In this document: positions 25,512 through 35,467 of the stretch, one piece after another | Numbering within the stretch: position 1 is the first letter of the stretch | Layout: every line of letters starts with the position of its first letter | Assembly: GCA_016719105.1 (NCBI GenBank) | Contig: JADKAQ010000008.1 | Span: 62,001 to 126,000, forward strand | From: Gemmatimonadota bacterium | GTDB taxonomy: Bacteria > Gemmatimonadota > Gemmatimonadetes > Gemmatimonadales > Gemmatimonadaceae | Length of the DNA: 64,000 nt | Direction: 5' to 3' | Translations under genes and position numbers: made by a program | The notes under the pieces: generated by a model | Told to the model about the DNA's origin: nothing | What the model saw: only the letters and a program-made list of their open reading frames with translations | Databases searched by the model: none

Positions 25512-26096
25512 ATGAAGCCCGTCTATTTCCCCTCCGCCGACGCCTGGCGCGAATGGCTCGCCGAGTTTCATGCCTCGGCGACGGAGCTGCTCGTCGGGTT
25601 TCACAAGTCGGCGACCGGCAAGCCCAGCATGTCGTGGCCACAATCAGTCGACGAGGCGCTGTGCTACGGCTGGATCGACGGGGTACGCAAGCGCGTCGAC
25701 GACGAGCGCTACACGATTCGCTTCACCCCGCGTCGGTCGACGAGCATCTGGAGCGCCGTGAACATCAAGCGTGTGGGCGAACTCGAGGCCGAGGGGCGCA
25801 TGCAGGACGCGGGACGCGCCGCGTTCGCCAAGCGACGCGAGAACAAGTCCGGCATCTACGCCTACGAACAGCGACGCGACGTGCTCGACGAACCCTACCT
25901 CGGCACGTTCAAGAAGTCGCGCGCCGCCTTTGCCTTCTTCGAGTCGCAACCGCCGGGATACCGGAAGACCGCCATCTGGTGGATCGTCAGCGCCAAGATG
26001 GAAGCCACACGCGAGCGCCGCTTGGCCGAACTGATCGATCACTCGAAGAACAACCGCCGCCTCCCCGGTCTCGAAACCCGGAAGCCCAAGCCCTAG
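25512..26096 (+). CDS. YdeI/OmpD-associated family protein
   Basis: A 194-residue cytoplasmic protein of the YdeI (bacteriocin-protection/OmpD-associated) family. Features: PVYFPSADAWREWLAEFHA, KPSMSWPQSVDEALCYGWIDG, YTIRFTPRRSTSIWSAVN and SGIYAYEQR. The family is widespread and has been linked to envelope stress and bacteriocin protection, but the biochemical function is not known. The C-terminus is basic (NNRRLPGLETRKPKP). No clear ribosome site precedes ATG 25512. Confidence 0.88.
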   Translation: MKPVYFPSADAWREWLAEFHASATELLVGFHKSATGKPSMSWPQSVDEALCYGWIDGVRKRVDDERYTIRFTPRRSTSIWSAVNIKRVGELEAEGRMQDAGRAAFAKRRENKSGIYAYEQRRDVLDEPYLGTFKKSRAAFAFFESQPPGYRKTAIWWIVSAKMEATRERRLAELIDHSKNNRRLPGLETRKPKP

Positions 26097-26122
26097 CCCC
26101 CTTCTCGTCTTCCCGTCTACCG

Positions 26123-28027
26123 CTACCTGTACCCCGCCGCCTGCAACTCGAACAGCTCCGCGTATCGCCCATGCTGCGCCAGCAGCTCCTCGTGCGTCCC
26201 CGCCGCCTCCACCGTGCCGTCCACCAGGACGAGGATTCGATCGGCCATGCGCACGCTCGAGAAGCGATGCGAGATCAACACCCCCGTCTTGCCGTGCATC
26301 AGCTCCTTGAAGCGCTGGAACACCTCGAACTCGGCGCGGGCGTCGAGCGCGGCCGTCGGTTCGTCGAGCACGAGCAGTTGCGCATCGCGCATGTAGGCGC
26401 GGGCGAGGGCGAGCTTCTGCCACTCGCCGCCTGACAGGTCCACGGCACCACGAAAGCGGCGGCCCAGCACCTGGTCGTATCCCTTGGGCAGTCGCCTCAC
26501 CACCTCGTCGGCCAGGCTGCGCTGCGCCGCCGCCTCGATGCGTGCGCGATCGTCGCGCTGTGACATGCGGCCAACGGCGATGTTCTCCGCCGCCGTGAGG
26601 TCGTAGCGCACGAAATCCTGGAAGATCACGCCAAGGTTGGCGCGCACCGCGTCCAGGTCGTACTCGCGCAGGTCGTGCCCGTCGAGGAGGATGCGCCCCT
26701 CGTTCGGGTCGTAGAGGCGGGTGAGCAGCTTCACCAGCGTCGTCTTCCCGGCCCCGTTCTCGCCGACGAGGGCGAGCACTTCGCCGGCGCGCAGCGTGAA
26801 GTCCATGTGACGTACCGCCCACGTCTCGCTCCCGGGATAGCAGAAGCCCACGTCCTCGAAGACGAACCCCTGGCGGATGGGGGTCGGGAACGGGCGCGGA
26901 TTCTCGGGCGACCGGATGGCCGGCGTGAGTTCGAAGAAGGAGAAGAGGTCGTCGAGATAGAGCGCCTGCCCTGCCAACTGCGAAAAGCCTGCGAGTAGCC
27001 CTTCGAGCAGTCCGCGCAGCCGCCGGAACGAGGCCGCGCCGAACGTGAGGTCGCCGATGGAGAAGTCGCCCGCCACCGTGCGCCACGACAGGTAGGCAAA
27101 GGCCCCGTAGTAGCCGAGCGTCCCGATCGTGGTGAGCAGCGTCCCCCACCCGGCGCGACGGACGGCGAGCGCACGCGTGGCGCGGTAGTAGTCGCCCGCC
27201 AGCTGCCGATACCGGTCGATCAGGAAGGCGTGCAGCCCGAAGATCTTCACTTCCTTGGCCGTCTCGGCGCTCGCCCCCGTTCGGCGCAGGTAGTCGAGCG
27301 TGCGCTGGTCGGCGGTGCGCGTGTAGGCGAGGGCGTAGCCTTGGGCGCTGAAGTGCGCCTCTCCCAAAAAGGCCGGGACGAGCGCCGCCAGGAGCAAGAG
27401 GATGAGCCACGGCGTGAACAGCGCGAGACCGGCCGCGAGGGAGAGGATCGTGATCGCGTCCTGCGCCTGCGAAAAGAGCTGGCTCATGAGCGCCATCCGC
27501 CCGCTCGCCTGCCGGCGCGCGCGCTCGAGCTTGTCCTGCGACTCGCTGTCCTCGAAGTCCTGCAGGTCGAGCGTCGCCGCGTGCTCCATGAGGCGCACGC
27601 TGGTGCTGATGCTGAAGCGCTCGGCAAGCAGCCCGTCGATGAGCGACGTCACCCGCCCCAGCACGTCGCTGGCGACGGCGAGCCCGAACTCGGCCGCCAG
27701 CAGCCACGCGAGATGATGCAGGCGCCCATCCGTGCGCCACGCGGCCAGCCCGCCAGCCGCACCGCCGCCGGCCACCAGGACGACTTCGTCGATGATGAGC
27801 TTGCCCACGTACAGCGTCATCACGGGGAGGAGCGCGCGCAGCAGGCGCACCACCAACGTCCACACCGTGAGCGATGGGCTGGTGCGCCAGACGAGCCCCA
27901 GGAAGGGCGGCACGTTGCGCAGCGCGACCATCCGGTCGCGGAACGTCGTGGGAGGGGCGTTCGGGGTGGATCCCGCGCGCCGAGCCTCGAAGCGGGTGCG
28001 CTCCGGGCGAGGTCCATCGATTGGCAT
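26123..28027 (-). CDS. ABC exporter, fused membrane and ATPase domains
   Basis: A 634-residue half-transporter. Residues 45-340 form a six-helix exporter membrane domain (ALLPVMTLYVGKLIIDEVV to RRLRGLLEGLLAGFSQLAG). Residues 375-630 are the nucleotide-binding domain: Walker A GENGAGKTT, Q-loop IFQDFVRYDL, signature LSGGEWQKLALARA, Walker B LLVLDEPTAALD, and the switch His in ISHRFSSVR. Substrate unknown; the NBD resembles those of lipid and peptide exporters. It probably works as a homodimer, as no partner half-transporter is adjacent. The next gene on this strand is the serine hydrolase at 28101, upstream of it. Confidence 0.92.
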   Translation of the reverse strand: MPIDGPRPERTRFEARRAGSTPNAPPTTFRDRMVALRNVPPFLGLVWRTSPSLTVWTLVVRLLRALLPVMTLYVGKLIIDEVVLVAGGGAAGGLAAWRTDGRLHHLAWLLAAEFGLAVASDVLGRVTSLIDGLLAERFSISTSVRLMEHAATLDLQDFEDSESQDKLERARRQASGRMALMSQLFSQAQDAITILSLAAGLALFTPWLILLLLAALVPAFLGEAHFSAQGYALAYTRTADQRTLDYLRRTGASAETAKEVKIFGLHAFLIDRYRQLAGDYYRATRALAVRRAGWGTLLTTIGTLGYYGAFAYLSWRTVAGDFSIGDLTFGAASFRRLRGLLEGLLAGFSQLAGQALYLDDLFSFFELTPAIRSPENPRPFPTPIRQGFVFEDVGFCYPGSETWAVRHMDFTLRAGEVLALVGENGAGKTTLVKLLTRLYDPNEGRILLDGHDLREYDLDAVRANLGVIFQDFVRYDLTAAENIAVGRMSQRDDRARIEAAAQRSLADEVVRRLPKGYDQVLGRRFRGAVDLSGGEWQKLALARAYMRDAQLLVLDEPTAALDARAEFEVFQRFKELMHGKTGVLISHRFSSVRMADRILVLVDGTVEAAGTHEELLAQHGRYAELFELQAAGYR

Positions 28028-28100
28028 GATGAACGATAGCGGCCAGCGCCGGGAATCGTGCCCGACGCTGGCCGCGTATCCGCCTCTGTCTCGCGCCAGG

Positions 28101-29684
28101 CTACGGTGTCGACGCCCCCTTGGGCGGCACCGCCTCCATCAGCAGCGCGAGCCCATCCTTGAGCGTCGCATCGCCGGTGCGCGCGCCGGCGTACTTCCCC
28201 AGTCGCACCACCACCATGTCGCGGTCGGGGATGATGATCGTGCTCTGCCCCCCCGCCCCGCGGAACGAGAAGGCATCCTTGGGAATGGGATCGCCACCGT
28301 CGCCGTTGACCCACATGAAGCCGCCGCCGTAGATCGGACGACCGTCGGCGACCCACGCGGGGGCCAGAGTCTTCACGTGATCGACGTAGCCCTCGGGGAG
28401 GAGTCGCTCGCCGTTCCACACGCCATCCTGCACGTACAGGTTCCCCAGGCGCACCCAGTCGCGCGCCGCCAGGAACTCGGCTCCCTGCGTGAGGTTGTTG
28501 CCGTACGGGTCGGTGAAGAGCGTGGCGTCGCGGATGCCGAGCTTGTCGAACAGGTTGCGCTGCGGCCAGGTGCGATAGTCCTCGCCGCGCTTCTCGACCG
28601 CGAGGCGAATGAGGTAGTTCGCGAGCACGGGATCGGTGTTGCGATAGCGCCCGACGGTGTTGGGCTTCCACTGCTGCGGACGCGTCGCCGCCCACTCGTA
28701 GGAATTGCCGGCGCCGGTGTAGTACCAGAGGTGGTCGGGATAGCCTAACGACTTGTCGTATCCGGGGTCCTGCGGCGCGCGAATGCGCAGCCCGCTCGAC
28801 ATCCGCATGATGTCCATGATGCGGATCTCCTGCCGCGGATCGCCCGGCTGCTGCCACTGCGGAATGGGCGCCGGCTGCTCGAGCGTGTACGCACCCATCT
28901 GGATGAGGCGGGCGATCTGCGTCCCGGTGAGGCTCTTCCCCATCGACCAGCTTTCCAGCGGCGTGTGGATCCCGATCCCGGGCCCATATCGCTCGGCGAT
29001 GATGCGCCCCTTGTACGTGACGATGAACGCCTCGGTCATCGCCGAGTCGGGGCCGAAGCCCACCGCGAGCGCCTGCGCCACCTTGGCCGAGTCGACCTCG
29101 GCGGGCCAAGGGGCCGGGGTGATGAGGTCGCCCATGGGCCACGGCGTCGTCGCTGCATCGGGGAGTTGGGGGGTGACGACGACAGGGGTGAAGAAGACCG
29201 AGTCCTTCCCCGCGGGGAGCGGGATGCACCCCTGGCTCCCGAAACGCTTGGCGACAACCCACACCCCGCTGGGGAGCTTGAGGCGCACCGTCTGCGTGGC
29301 GCGGTCGATGACGGTGTCGGTCACGACCTTGCGGTCTTCCGGCGGGCCGGTGAACCAGCCCACGTTGGCCGCCGCATCGGCCGGCTCGAGTCCGGTGATG
29401 AAGACGCCGGCACAGAGCGTGGTGGCAAAGCCGGCGATGGAGTGCTCGAGGGCGTCGCCGGGCGGCGGGGTCCACTCACCCGGGAGGGCGAGCGAGTCGC
29501 CACGTGCGATGACGCCGGCCAGGCGATTGCTGCTGGCGGCGGCGGGCGGGGCGGGCTGCTCGCGATTGCAGCCGACCGCCGTGAGCACGGCGACCAGCGC
29601 CGCAAGGGTGGCGCGAGACGGATGGGCGTCGAGAGGCGCACGGCGGGAGGGTCGGAGGGGGAGGGCGAGCCGCGATCTGGCCAT
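28101..29684 (-). CDS. Beta-lactamase-class-C-like serine hydrolase lipoprotein
   Basis: A 527-residue protein with a lipoprotein signal (LAALVAVLTAVGC, lipobox VGC). The hydrolase domain holds the SxxK nucleophile motif SMGKSLTG (about residue 262), the expected YxN-like sequence RYRNTDPVL, and a later GGQSTIIIP-type strand. This is the AmpC/estB fold used by esterases, DD-peptidases and beta-lactamases; which applies cannot be decided. An unusual N-terminal domain of about 200 residues comes first. The ATG at 29684 is chosen because it precedes the signal directly; just upstream is the poly-G tract, so the promoter region is unreliable. Confidence 0.85.
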   Translation of the reverse strand: MARSRLALPLRPSRRAPLDAHPSRATLAALVAVLTAVGCNREQPAPPAAASSNRLAGVIARGDSLALPGEWTPPPGDALEHSIAGFATTLCAGVFITGLEPADAAANVGWFTGPPEDRKVVTDTVIDRATQTVRLKLPSGVWVVAKRFGSQGCIPLPAGKDSVFFTPVVVTPQLPDAATTPWPMGDLITPAPWPAEVDSAKVAQALAVGFGPDSAMTEAFIVTYKGRIIAERYGPGIGIHTPLESWSMGKSLTGTQIARLIQMGAYTLEQPAPIPQWQQPGDPRQEIRIMDIMRMSSGLRIRAPQDPGYDKSLGYPDHLWYYTGAGNSYEWAATRPQQWKPNTVGRYRNTDPVLANYLIRLAVEKRGEDYRTWPQRNLFDKLGIRDATLFTDPYGNNLTQGAEFLAARDWVRLGNLYVQDGVWNGERLLPEGYVDHVKTLAPAWVADGRPIYGGGFMWVNGDGGDPIPKDAFSFRGAGGQSTIIIPDRDMVVVRLGKYAGARTGDATLKDGLALLMEAVPPKGASTP

Positions 29685-29699
29685 CGCCACGGGGGCGGG

Positions 29700-30693
<994 letters not shown>

Positions 30694-30744
30694 CGGGCCC
30701 TCACCGCCGGCCGTCACCGCCGGCCGACACCGGCTGCCTAACGA

Positions 30745-30759
30745 TGCGGACCATCCGCA
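30745..30759. terminator. Small hairpin between convergent genes
   Basis: TGCGGA-CCA-TCCGCA, a perfect 6-bp stem with a 3-base loop, in the 85-base gap between the convergent aldo/keto reductase and DAACS symporter. It lacks a T run. The gap also has a tandem TCACCGCCGGCCG pair and one CCTAACG word (30737). A weak terminator candidate. Confidence 0.35.
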
Positions 30760-30778
30760 CCCGGCATCGCCGCGCTCG

Positions 30779-32083
30779 TCAGGCCGCGCCCGCGGCGGGC
30801 ACCGGTGGCGCCGCCGCGACCACGTCGTCGCGGCTCAGGCGCGCCACCAGCGCTGTCGCCGTCACGTCGCCGGTTACGTTGATCACGGTCGCGAACATGT
30901 CGGGGATGAGGTCGACCGCGATGAGCACTCCCACCCCTTCGGCGGGGAGACCGATCGCCGTCAGCAGCGGGGTCAGGAGGAGAAAGGCACCGCGTGGAAC
31001 GCCGGGGGCCGCGAACGAGAGCAGGACGGCCGCGGCGGCGACGATCCCCAACTCACGTGCACCGATCTCGATGCCATACACGCGCGAGACGAACAGCACG
31101 CCGACGACCCACGCCACTCCCGCCGCCGGCTTGAAGACCGAGACGGCGAGCGGCAGGACGAAGCCGCTCACCCGCGCCGGGATCCCCATGGCATCGGCGC
31201 TCGACACCATCGCCGGGAGCGAGGCGATCGACGAGCTGCAACTGATCGCGATCATCTGTGTGGGCAGCACGGCGCGCGCAAAGCGCCCGATCCCGATCCC
31301 ACCCAGCGAGGCCACGATCGGATACAGCAACGCCACGACGATCGCACTGCCGATCGCGAAGCTGGCGATGTAGTAGCCGACCGCCCCGACCAGCGCCCCC
31401 CCTCCCTGCACCGCGAGCGGGAGGACGAGCGCGAAGACCGCGATCGGGGCGAGCGTGATGATCCACCCCACCAACAGGAGCATCACCTCGCCTAACGCCT
31501 TGAAGAAGCGCACGAGCGGCTCTCGTGACTCGGGGGCGCTGCGCGCCGTGGCCAGCGCCAGCAGGAAGACGAAGACGATCAGCGACACCATGTTGCCGCT
31601 GGCGGCCGCTTCCACCGGGTTGGGGGGGATGAGCGTCGTGAACCACTCCACCACCCCGACCGGCGTCCCGCTCGAACGCACCTGCTGCGCCGCCTCCGCC
31701 GCCCCCGGCGGGAGGGGGATCCCGCCATCGGGCCACGGGAAGAGCGCCGTGACGAAGGGCATCGTCACCGCCGGCACGAGAGCGCCCATCGCCAGCAGCG
31801 ACGCGAAGACGACGAGCGTGCGCCCGCCGAGGCGCCCCACCGTGCGCAGGTCGGCCACCGACGCCACCCCGGTGATCAGGAGGGAGACGACGAGCGGAAT
31901 CACCGTCATGCGAATCGCATTCACCCAGAGCGTCCCGATCGGCTGGATGGCCGTCGCCAGCTGGGCCAGGCGCGCGTTGCCACTGGCCGCGATCAGCGCA
32001 CCTAACGCCAACCCCACGACGAGCGCCACGAGCACCGCCACCCCGTCGCTCCCCCGGCGCGTCATCGGCGGCATCGGCGGCAT
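30779..32083 (-). CDS. Dicarboxylate/amino acid:cation symporter (DAACS family)
   Basis: A 434-residue secondary transporter with the helix pattern of GltPh/DctA. Signatures: MTVIPLVVSLLITGVAS (TM3), the serine-rich hairpin AISCSSSIASLPAMV (HP1), FVLPLAVSVFKPAAGVAW where the family's NMDGT motif normally sits, and LIPDMFATVINVTGDV in TM8. NMDGT is not conserved, so substrate and cation coupling may differ from the glutamate carriers. Three ATGs (32083, 32074, 32065) lie close together with no ribosome site to choose among them; I give the longest. Two copies of CCTAACG (31491, 32001) encode Leu-TTA. Confidence 0.9.
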   Translation of the reverse strand: MPPMPPMTRRGSDGVAVLVALVVGLALGALIAASGNARLAQLATAIQPIGTLWVNAIRMTVIPLVVSLLITGVASVADLRTVGRLGGRTLVVFASLLAMGALVPAVTMPFVTALFPWPDGGIPLPPGAAEAAQQVRSSGTPVGVVEWFTTLIPPNPVEAAASGNMVSLIVFVFLLALATARSAPESREPLVRFFKALGEVMLLLVGWIITLAPIAVFALVLPLAVQGGGALVGAVGYYIASFAIGSAIVVALLYPIVASLGGIGIGRFARAVLPTQMIAISCSSSIASLPAMVSSADAMGIPARVSGFVLPLAVSVFKPAAGVAWVVGVLFVSRVYGIEIGARELGIVAAAAVLLSFAAPGVPRGAFLLLTPLLTAIGLPAEGVGVLIAVDLIPDMFATVINVTGDVTATALVARLSRDDVVAAAPPVPAAGAA

Positions 32084-32515
32084 CCGAGGGACCGCGCGAC
32101 GGGGGCAGGACCGGTCGCGCCGGTGAGCGAAGAGTCGGGCATCAGGCGAGGACTGAGGGGATCGTGCGTGAAACGCGTGGGGAACGCGACGGGACGCAAC
32201 GCGTCCACCGCGGTGCCGCGAAAAGGCCGCGGTTGTGGAACGAGCGCGCGCACGCCACACCGGTCCGCCGCGCGACGGAGCGGCAAGTTGTGCCGGAATG
32301 TGACAGCCCGCCCACGCGCTGGCCAGTCACGCGTGCCGGCAGGGGCCGGGTGGCCCCCAGGGCGATCGGGGGACACGTTGCGCACCGCGCGCGCGGGACG
32401 CAGCTTCACGCCTCGCGCGAGCGCCCATGGCGGCGCTCCGCCCGCACTCCCTAACGATCGCGTCCCGCCCCTCCCCCCTCGGTTCCCCGCGTCTTCGCCC
32501 CCCGCGAACGATCCC
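32084..32515. other. Non-coding divergent region
   Basis: About 430 bases between the symporter (leftward) and KAS III (rightward). It contains one CCTAACG word (32450) and is uniformly GC-rich. I see no gene with a ribosome site or recognisable product and no clear hairpin; promoters for both flanking genes are presumably here. Confidence 0.45.
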
Positions 32516-33640
32516 ATGACCTACGCCGCCATTACCGGGTGGGGCAAGTGCATGCCCCCCGCGATCCTCTCCAACGACGACCTCTCCACCTTCCTCGAGA
32601 CGTCGGACGAGTGGATCACCTCACGCACGGGGATGCGCGAGCGGCGCGTATCGCACGTCACGGCGATCGAGATGTCGGTCGTCGCCGCGTCGCAGGCGCT
32701 CGCCTGCGCCGGTCTCGACGCCGCCGACGTCGACCTGATCATCTACGGCGGCGTCTCCAACGACGAACTGGTCCCCAACAGCGCCTCCGGCGTGCAGGTC
32801 GCCCTCGGCGCCACCAAGGCGGCGTCGATGGACATCAACACCGCCTGCACCTCGTTCTGCTACGGCCTGGCCACCGCCACCGCGATGATCCGCACCGGGA
32901 TGGTGCGCAACGCCATCGTCATCGGCGTGGAACTCATCAGCCGCTACATGGACTGGAGCAACCGCAACGTCGCCGTCCTCTTCGGTGACGGGGCCGCGGC
33001 GGTGGTGTTGCAGCCGACGGAAAACGAGGAAGGGCTCGTGGGGAACGTGATGGGCTGCGACGCCGAAGCCCGGGCCTCACTGCGCGTGCGTGGCTTCGGC
33101 TGCACCTACTCCGGGCTCGACATCAGCTTCGGCGACACCATCTGGGACTTCGACGGACAGGTGATCTTCAAGCGCGCCGTGCACAACATGGCCGAGGCCT
33201 CGGTGCGCGTCCTCAAGGAACGCGGCCTCACCGCCGAGGACGTCCAGATCGTCGTCCCGCACCAGGCCAACCTGCGCATCATCGAAGCGGTCGCGAAGTA
33301 CGCCGGCGTCCCCATGAGCAAGGTGATGGTCACCGTGCAGAAGTACGGCAACATGAGCGCCGCCACCGTCCCGGTGGCACTCGTGGAAGCGCTCGAGGAA
33401 GGACGCATCACGCCCGGCTGCAACATCCTCATCCCGGCCTTCGGCGGCGGCCTCACCTACAGCGCGCAGTTGGTGAAGTGGGGCTCTCGTATTACCCCGA
33501 TCGGACATTCCGCGCGCACCCTCCCGCCGTGCACGAAAACGGCGCTGGAGATGGTGAATGAGATCCGGACCCATCAGGATCCGCACGGCCGGTCCGCCGC
33601 GGGGCTCATGACACCGGTCTTCGCCGAAACGCGCCGCTGA
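32516..33640 (+). CDS. 3-oxoacyl-ACP synthase III (KAS III / FabH-like)
   Basis: A 374-residue thiolase-fold condensing enzyme. The catalytic triad is visible: Cys in INTACTSFCYG (about residue 115), His in VVPHQANLRII and Asn in KYGNMSAATVP. TSDEWITSRTGMRERR and FGDGAAAVVLQP are also family hallmarks. FabH starts fatty-acid synthesis by condensing acetyl-CoA with malonyl-ACP; close relatives make secondary-metabolite or hydrocarbon precursors. At 374 residues it is about 45 longer than usual FabH because of a C-terminal tail (HSARTLPPCTKTALE onwards) of unknown role. It is not next to other fab genes, so a specialised function is possible. Confidence 0.92.
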   Translation: MTYAAITGWGKCMPPAILSNDDLSTFLETSDEWITSRTGMRERRVSHVTAIEMSVVAASQALACAGLDAADVDLIIYGGVSNDELVPNSASGVQVALGATKAASMDINTACTSFCYGLATATAMIRTGMVRNAIVIGVELISRYMDWSNRNVAVLFGDGAAAVVLQPTENEEGLVGNVMGCDAEARASLRVRGFGCTYSGLDISFGDTIWDFDGQVIFKRAVHNMAEASVRVLKERGLTAEDVQIVVPHQANLRIIEAVAKYAGVPMSKVMVTVQKYGNMSAATVPVALVEALEEGRITPGCNILIPAFGGGLTYSAQLVKWGSRITPIGHSARTLPPCTKTALEMVNEIRTHQDPHGRSAAGLMTPVFAETRR

Positions 33641-33781
33641 GCACGACGCCACGCACTCGTCGGACGGACGTGAGCGTGGCGGTGGACACACGGCGCCAAG
33701 GGGCCGTGCTGCTGAAGATCGTTGGACTGAAAGTGCCCAAGGCGCGAGGCGGCGCGGCGTCCCAAGGCGCGTTCGCCGCCC

Positions 33782-35083
33782 TCAGCGGTACATGAGGTAG
33801 CGGGCGCTCAGCGCCCGAAACGCCGCGACCTCCGACGACCACGCGGCGACGATCTCACGGGGCGTCCTCCCCGCCTGCAGCATCTCCTTGAGGCGCGGCG
33901 TCGCCGTCAACCGGTCCAGGGCGGCGTCGTTCCACACGAGGCGATCGGCGTGCAGCGTGTGCACCACCCACAGGAGCGCGACTCCGGTGGCGTACGGTTC
34001 GAACACGTCGCGGTCGGTCACGTGCAGCCGGATGCCGCGCAGCGGCTCACCGGCGAGTTCGGGGGGACGGCCGTGATACGGCTGCTGCACCGGGGTGAAG
34101 TGCACCGCCTCGAACGTCACCCCCGGAAGCGCGAGTGCACGCAGCATCGTGACGGCTCGCTCGTGGTCGAGCCATGGCGCCCCCACCTGCTCGAACGGAT
34201 GGTCGGTGCCACGCCCTTCACTCACGTTCACCGCCTCGAACAGGCACGTCCCCACGTACGCCAGCAGCGACGAGAGGGTGAGCAGGTTGGGCGACGGTTT
34301 GCGCCAGGCGAGCCCCGTCTCGTCGTACCACATGCCGCGGCTCCACCCGGTCATCGGGACGACGTCGAGCGTCACCGCGCCACCGCCGCGCAACATCCGC
34401 TCGCCGTTGTACAGCCTGGCCAACTCGCCCATCGTGAGGCCGTGGACGACCGGGACCGGGGCGTACGATCCAAAGCGAAAGCGCGCGGCGCGATCGGTGA
34501 CGAACCCCTCCATCCTCGCACCGGTGATCGGATTGGGACGATCGAGCACGACGACCGCGATCCCCCGCTCGGCCGCCGCTTCCATGACGAAGCCGAGGAT
34601 GTTGATGTGTTCGTAGAAGCGCGCCCCCACCTCCTGGATGTCGAAGACGATCACCTCGACGCCGGTCAACGATTCGGGGGTGGGGCGGTGATGCTCGCCG
34701 TAGAGGTTGTACTTGGGGAGTCCGGTCGCGCGATCGGTCGCCACCTCACCGTCGCGGGTCGCCGAGTAGTCGTTGGACCGGATGTCGTACTCCATCCCGA
34801 AGAGGACCTTGAGCGTGGCTCCCGGATAGCGGTGCAGCGCGTCAGCCAGGTGGGTCCCGTCGGCAAGCCGTGCGCTGTGATTGGCCACAAGGGCCAGCGT
34901 CTTTCCCCGGATGAGGTGCGCGTACTCGGTGAGCAAGCGATCGGCCCCGACGGCCACGGGTGCGACCACAGGCGCCATCAGGGGCGAGGGCGCGGTCAGC
35001 CTCGCTGTCGCAACGGCGGGGGCGACGGGCCGGGCCGGCAGGCCAACCACGGAGAACAGCACGAGAGCGGGCGTCACGAACAC
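33782..35083 (-). CDS. namZ: NamZ-like exo-beta-N-acetylmuramidase (DUF1343)
   Basis: A 433-residue exported protein of the DUF1343/NamZ family, which removes terminal MurNAc from peptidoglycan fragments during cell-wall recycling. Conserved blocks: LALVANHSAR, VIVFDIQEVGARFYEH, VVLDRPNPITG and NVSEGRGTDHPFEQVGAPWL. Signal peptide VFVTPALVLFSVVGLPARP. I place the start at GTG 35083, which has GGAG nine bases upstream; GTG 35137, which would add an Arg-rich stretch, is possible. Divergent from the small exported protein/patatin pair. Confidence 0.88.
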   Translation of the reverse strand: MFVTPALVLFSVVGLPARPVAPAVATARLTAPSPLMAPVVAPVAVGADRLLTEYAHLIRGKTLALVANHSARLADGTHLADALHRYPGATLKVLFGMEYDIRSNDYSATRDGEVATDRATGLPKYNLYGEHHRPTPESLTGVEVIVFDIQEVGARFYEHINILGFVMEAAAERGIAVVVLDRPNPITGARMEGFVTDRAARFRFGSYAPVPVVHGLTMGELARLYNGERMLRGGGAVTLDVVPMTGWSRGMWYDETGLAWRKPSPNLLTLSSLLAYVGTCLFEAVNVSEGRGTDHPFEQVGAPWLDHERAVTMLRALALPGVTFEAVHFTPVQQPYHGRPPELAGEPLRGIRLHVTDRDVFEPYATGVALLWVVHTLHADRLVWNDAALDRLTATPRLKEMLQAGRTPREIVAAWSSEVAAFRALSARYLMYR

Positions 35084-35215
35084 GCGAGGTGACTCCGAGG
35101 GGCGTGAGAGTGGTGCGACGTGCGTGCGGCGCACCACAACCGCTCGTCGACGACTTGAATGGGACGGGGCGGGGAGCGACGTTGGAGCGTGCGTTCGCCC
35201 CCCTCTCCGGCATCC

Positions 35216-35467
35216 ATGACGATACGTCGCGCCGCCCTCCTCTGCTGCACCGTCGCCGTGGCGCTCACCGCGGTGTCGCCCAGTGAGCAGCAGGCTCCAG
35301 CGCCGCCATCGGCGCGCGATACCGCTCAGGAGCGCCTGTGGACTCCCGCTGTGCACGTTGACCGGACACTCGCCATGCGCCGGCCCTCGCACGACCTGCG
35401 CGTGAACAGCACGTTTTCGCACGGCGGCATCGACGCCTCCACCCTCGTCCGCACGAGGGCTGGGTGA
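35216..35467 (+). CDS. Small exported hypothetical protein
   Basis: An 83-residue frame with a plausible signal peptide (MTIRRAALLCCTVAVALTAV) and a polar remainder with no family I recognise. Its TGA overlaps the GTG of the patatin gene, which supports a real upstream cistron. Support is modest: no strong ribosome site and no homologue known to me. Confidence 0.4.
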   Translation: MTIRRAALLCCTVAVALTAVSPSEQQAPAPPSARDTAQERLWTPAVHVDRTLAMRRPSHDLRVNSTFSHGGIDASTLVRTRAG

